From: an uncultured Prevotellaceae bacterium
GTDB taxonomy: Bacteria > Bacteroidota > Bacteroidia > Bacteroidales > Bacteroidaceae
Length of the DNA: 64,000 nucleotides
Direction of reading: 5' to 3'
Assembly: GCA_902780635.1 (NCBI GenBank)
Contig: CACZGH010000003.1
Span: 117,612 to 181,611 of the forward strand
A program made the position numbers and the translations under genes. Shown piece by piece: positions 63,969 through 64,000 of this stretch. The notes beneath the pieces are model-generated. The model was not told the origin of the DNA and made no database searches. It saw nothing but the letters and a program-made list of their open reading frames with translations. Position 1 is the stretch's first letter. Every line of letters starts with the position of its first letter.

Positions 63969-64000
63969 ATGAAATCAGAGACCCTATTGCGTGCCATCCT
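63969..64000 (+). CDS. Start of an unidentified gene, cut by the window edge
   Basis: An open frame MKSETLLRAIL runs off the right edge, right after a good TACCTTTG promoter box. Only about 10 codons are visible, so product and even start codon are uncertain. The gap 63716-63932 is AT-rich, with no gene. Confidence 0.35.
   Translation, partial: MKSETLLRAI

Noticed and set aside
1-64000. CRISPR arrays, rRNA, tRNA, insertion sequences, integrases
   Set aside because: I looked for regular repeat-spacer units, tRNA T-loop motifs, transposase motifs and rRNA stretches and found none; the intergenic repeats are too short, degenerate and spacer-free for CRISPR.

Overview
The window looks like chromosomal DNA from a Bacteroidales bacterium, most likely Prevotella or a close relative (Segatella and similar). 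This rests on SusC/SusD outer-membrane pairs, a one-protein hybrid two-component regulator, the type IX secretion genes porW and porX, proteins with type IX-style C-terminal tails, and many promoters of the Bacteroidetes kind (TTTG, a spacer of about 20 bases, then TAnnTTTG). I saw no rRNA, tRNA, CRISPR array, transposase or phage gene. Species and all enzyme specificities are inferred.

Layout. 1-10000: a leftward operon of two divergent GH31 glycosidases, a SusE/F-like binding protein and a large secreted GLUG-type repeat protein, preceded by a SusR-like membrane regulator; alpha-glucan use is the likely theme. The base pairs at 2-4 suggest another leftward gene starts at the left edge. 10-16 kb: a GH125 mannosidase, a small operon (PCMD lipoprotein, outer-membrane barrel, DEDDh exonuclease), an esterase and an EamA transporter. 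16.2-24 kb: a rightward operon aroA - small membrane protein - porW - porX - tsaE ending in a strong two-way terminator. 24-35.6 kb: housekeeping genes (trxA, dnaE, psd, pssA, an Lrp-type regulator facing metY-cysK, pyrH, birA, yraN, tadA).

35.7-48.6 kb: a leftward SusC-SusD operon with two small lipoproteins but no glycosidase, a carboxypeptidase-like-domain protein, a DUF3298 lipoprotein and a hybrid two-component regulator. 48.6-53.4 kb: a possible small RNA or leader, an S9 dipeptidyl-peptidase-like enzyme, an SDR oxidoreductase, a barrel protein and a cupin. 53.4-59.5 kb: divergent GH43/GH3 xylan-type enzymes and a GH5 lipoprotein. 59.8-62.5 kb: an ECF sigma/anti-sigma operon that also carries two related secreted proteins. 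62.7 kb to the end: a TraB/GumN protein and the first codons of a rightward gene.

A recurring feature is that most longer gaps between converging genes are filled with degenerate short tandem repeats and/or hairpins, each gap with its own motif, often running right up to a stop codon. Other points worth attention are the 44-bp repeat that starts inside the S9 peptidase gene, a 210-bp inverted-repeat element near 58.2 kb, the promoter-plus-terminator unit at 48.8 kb, and the sigma-factor operon.
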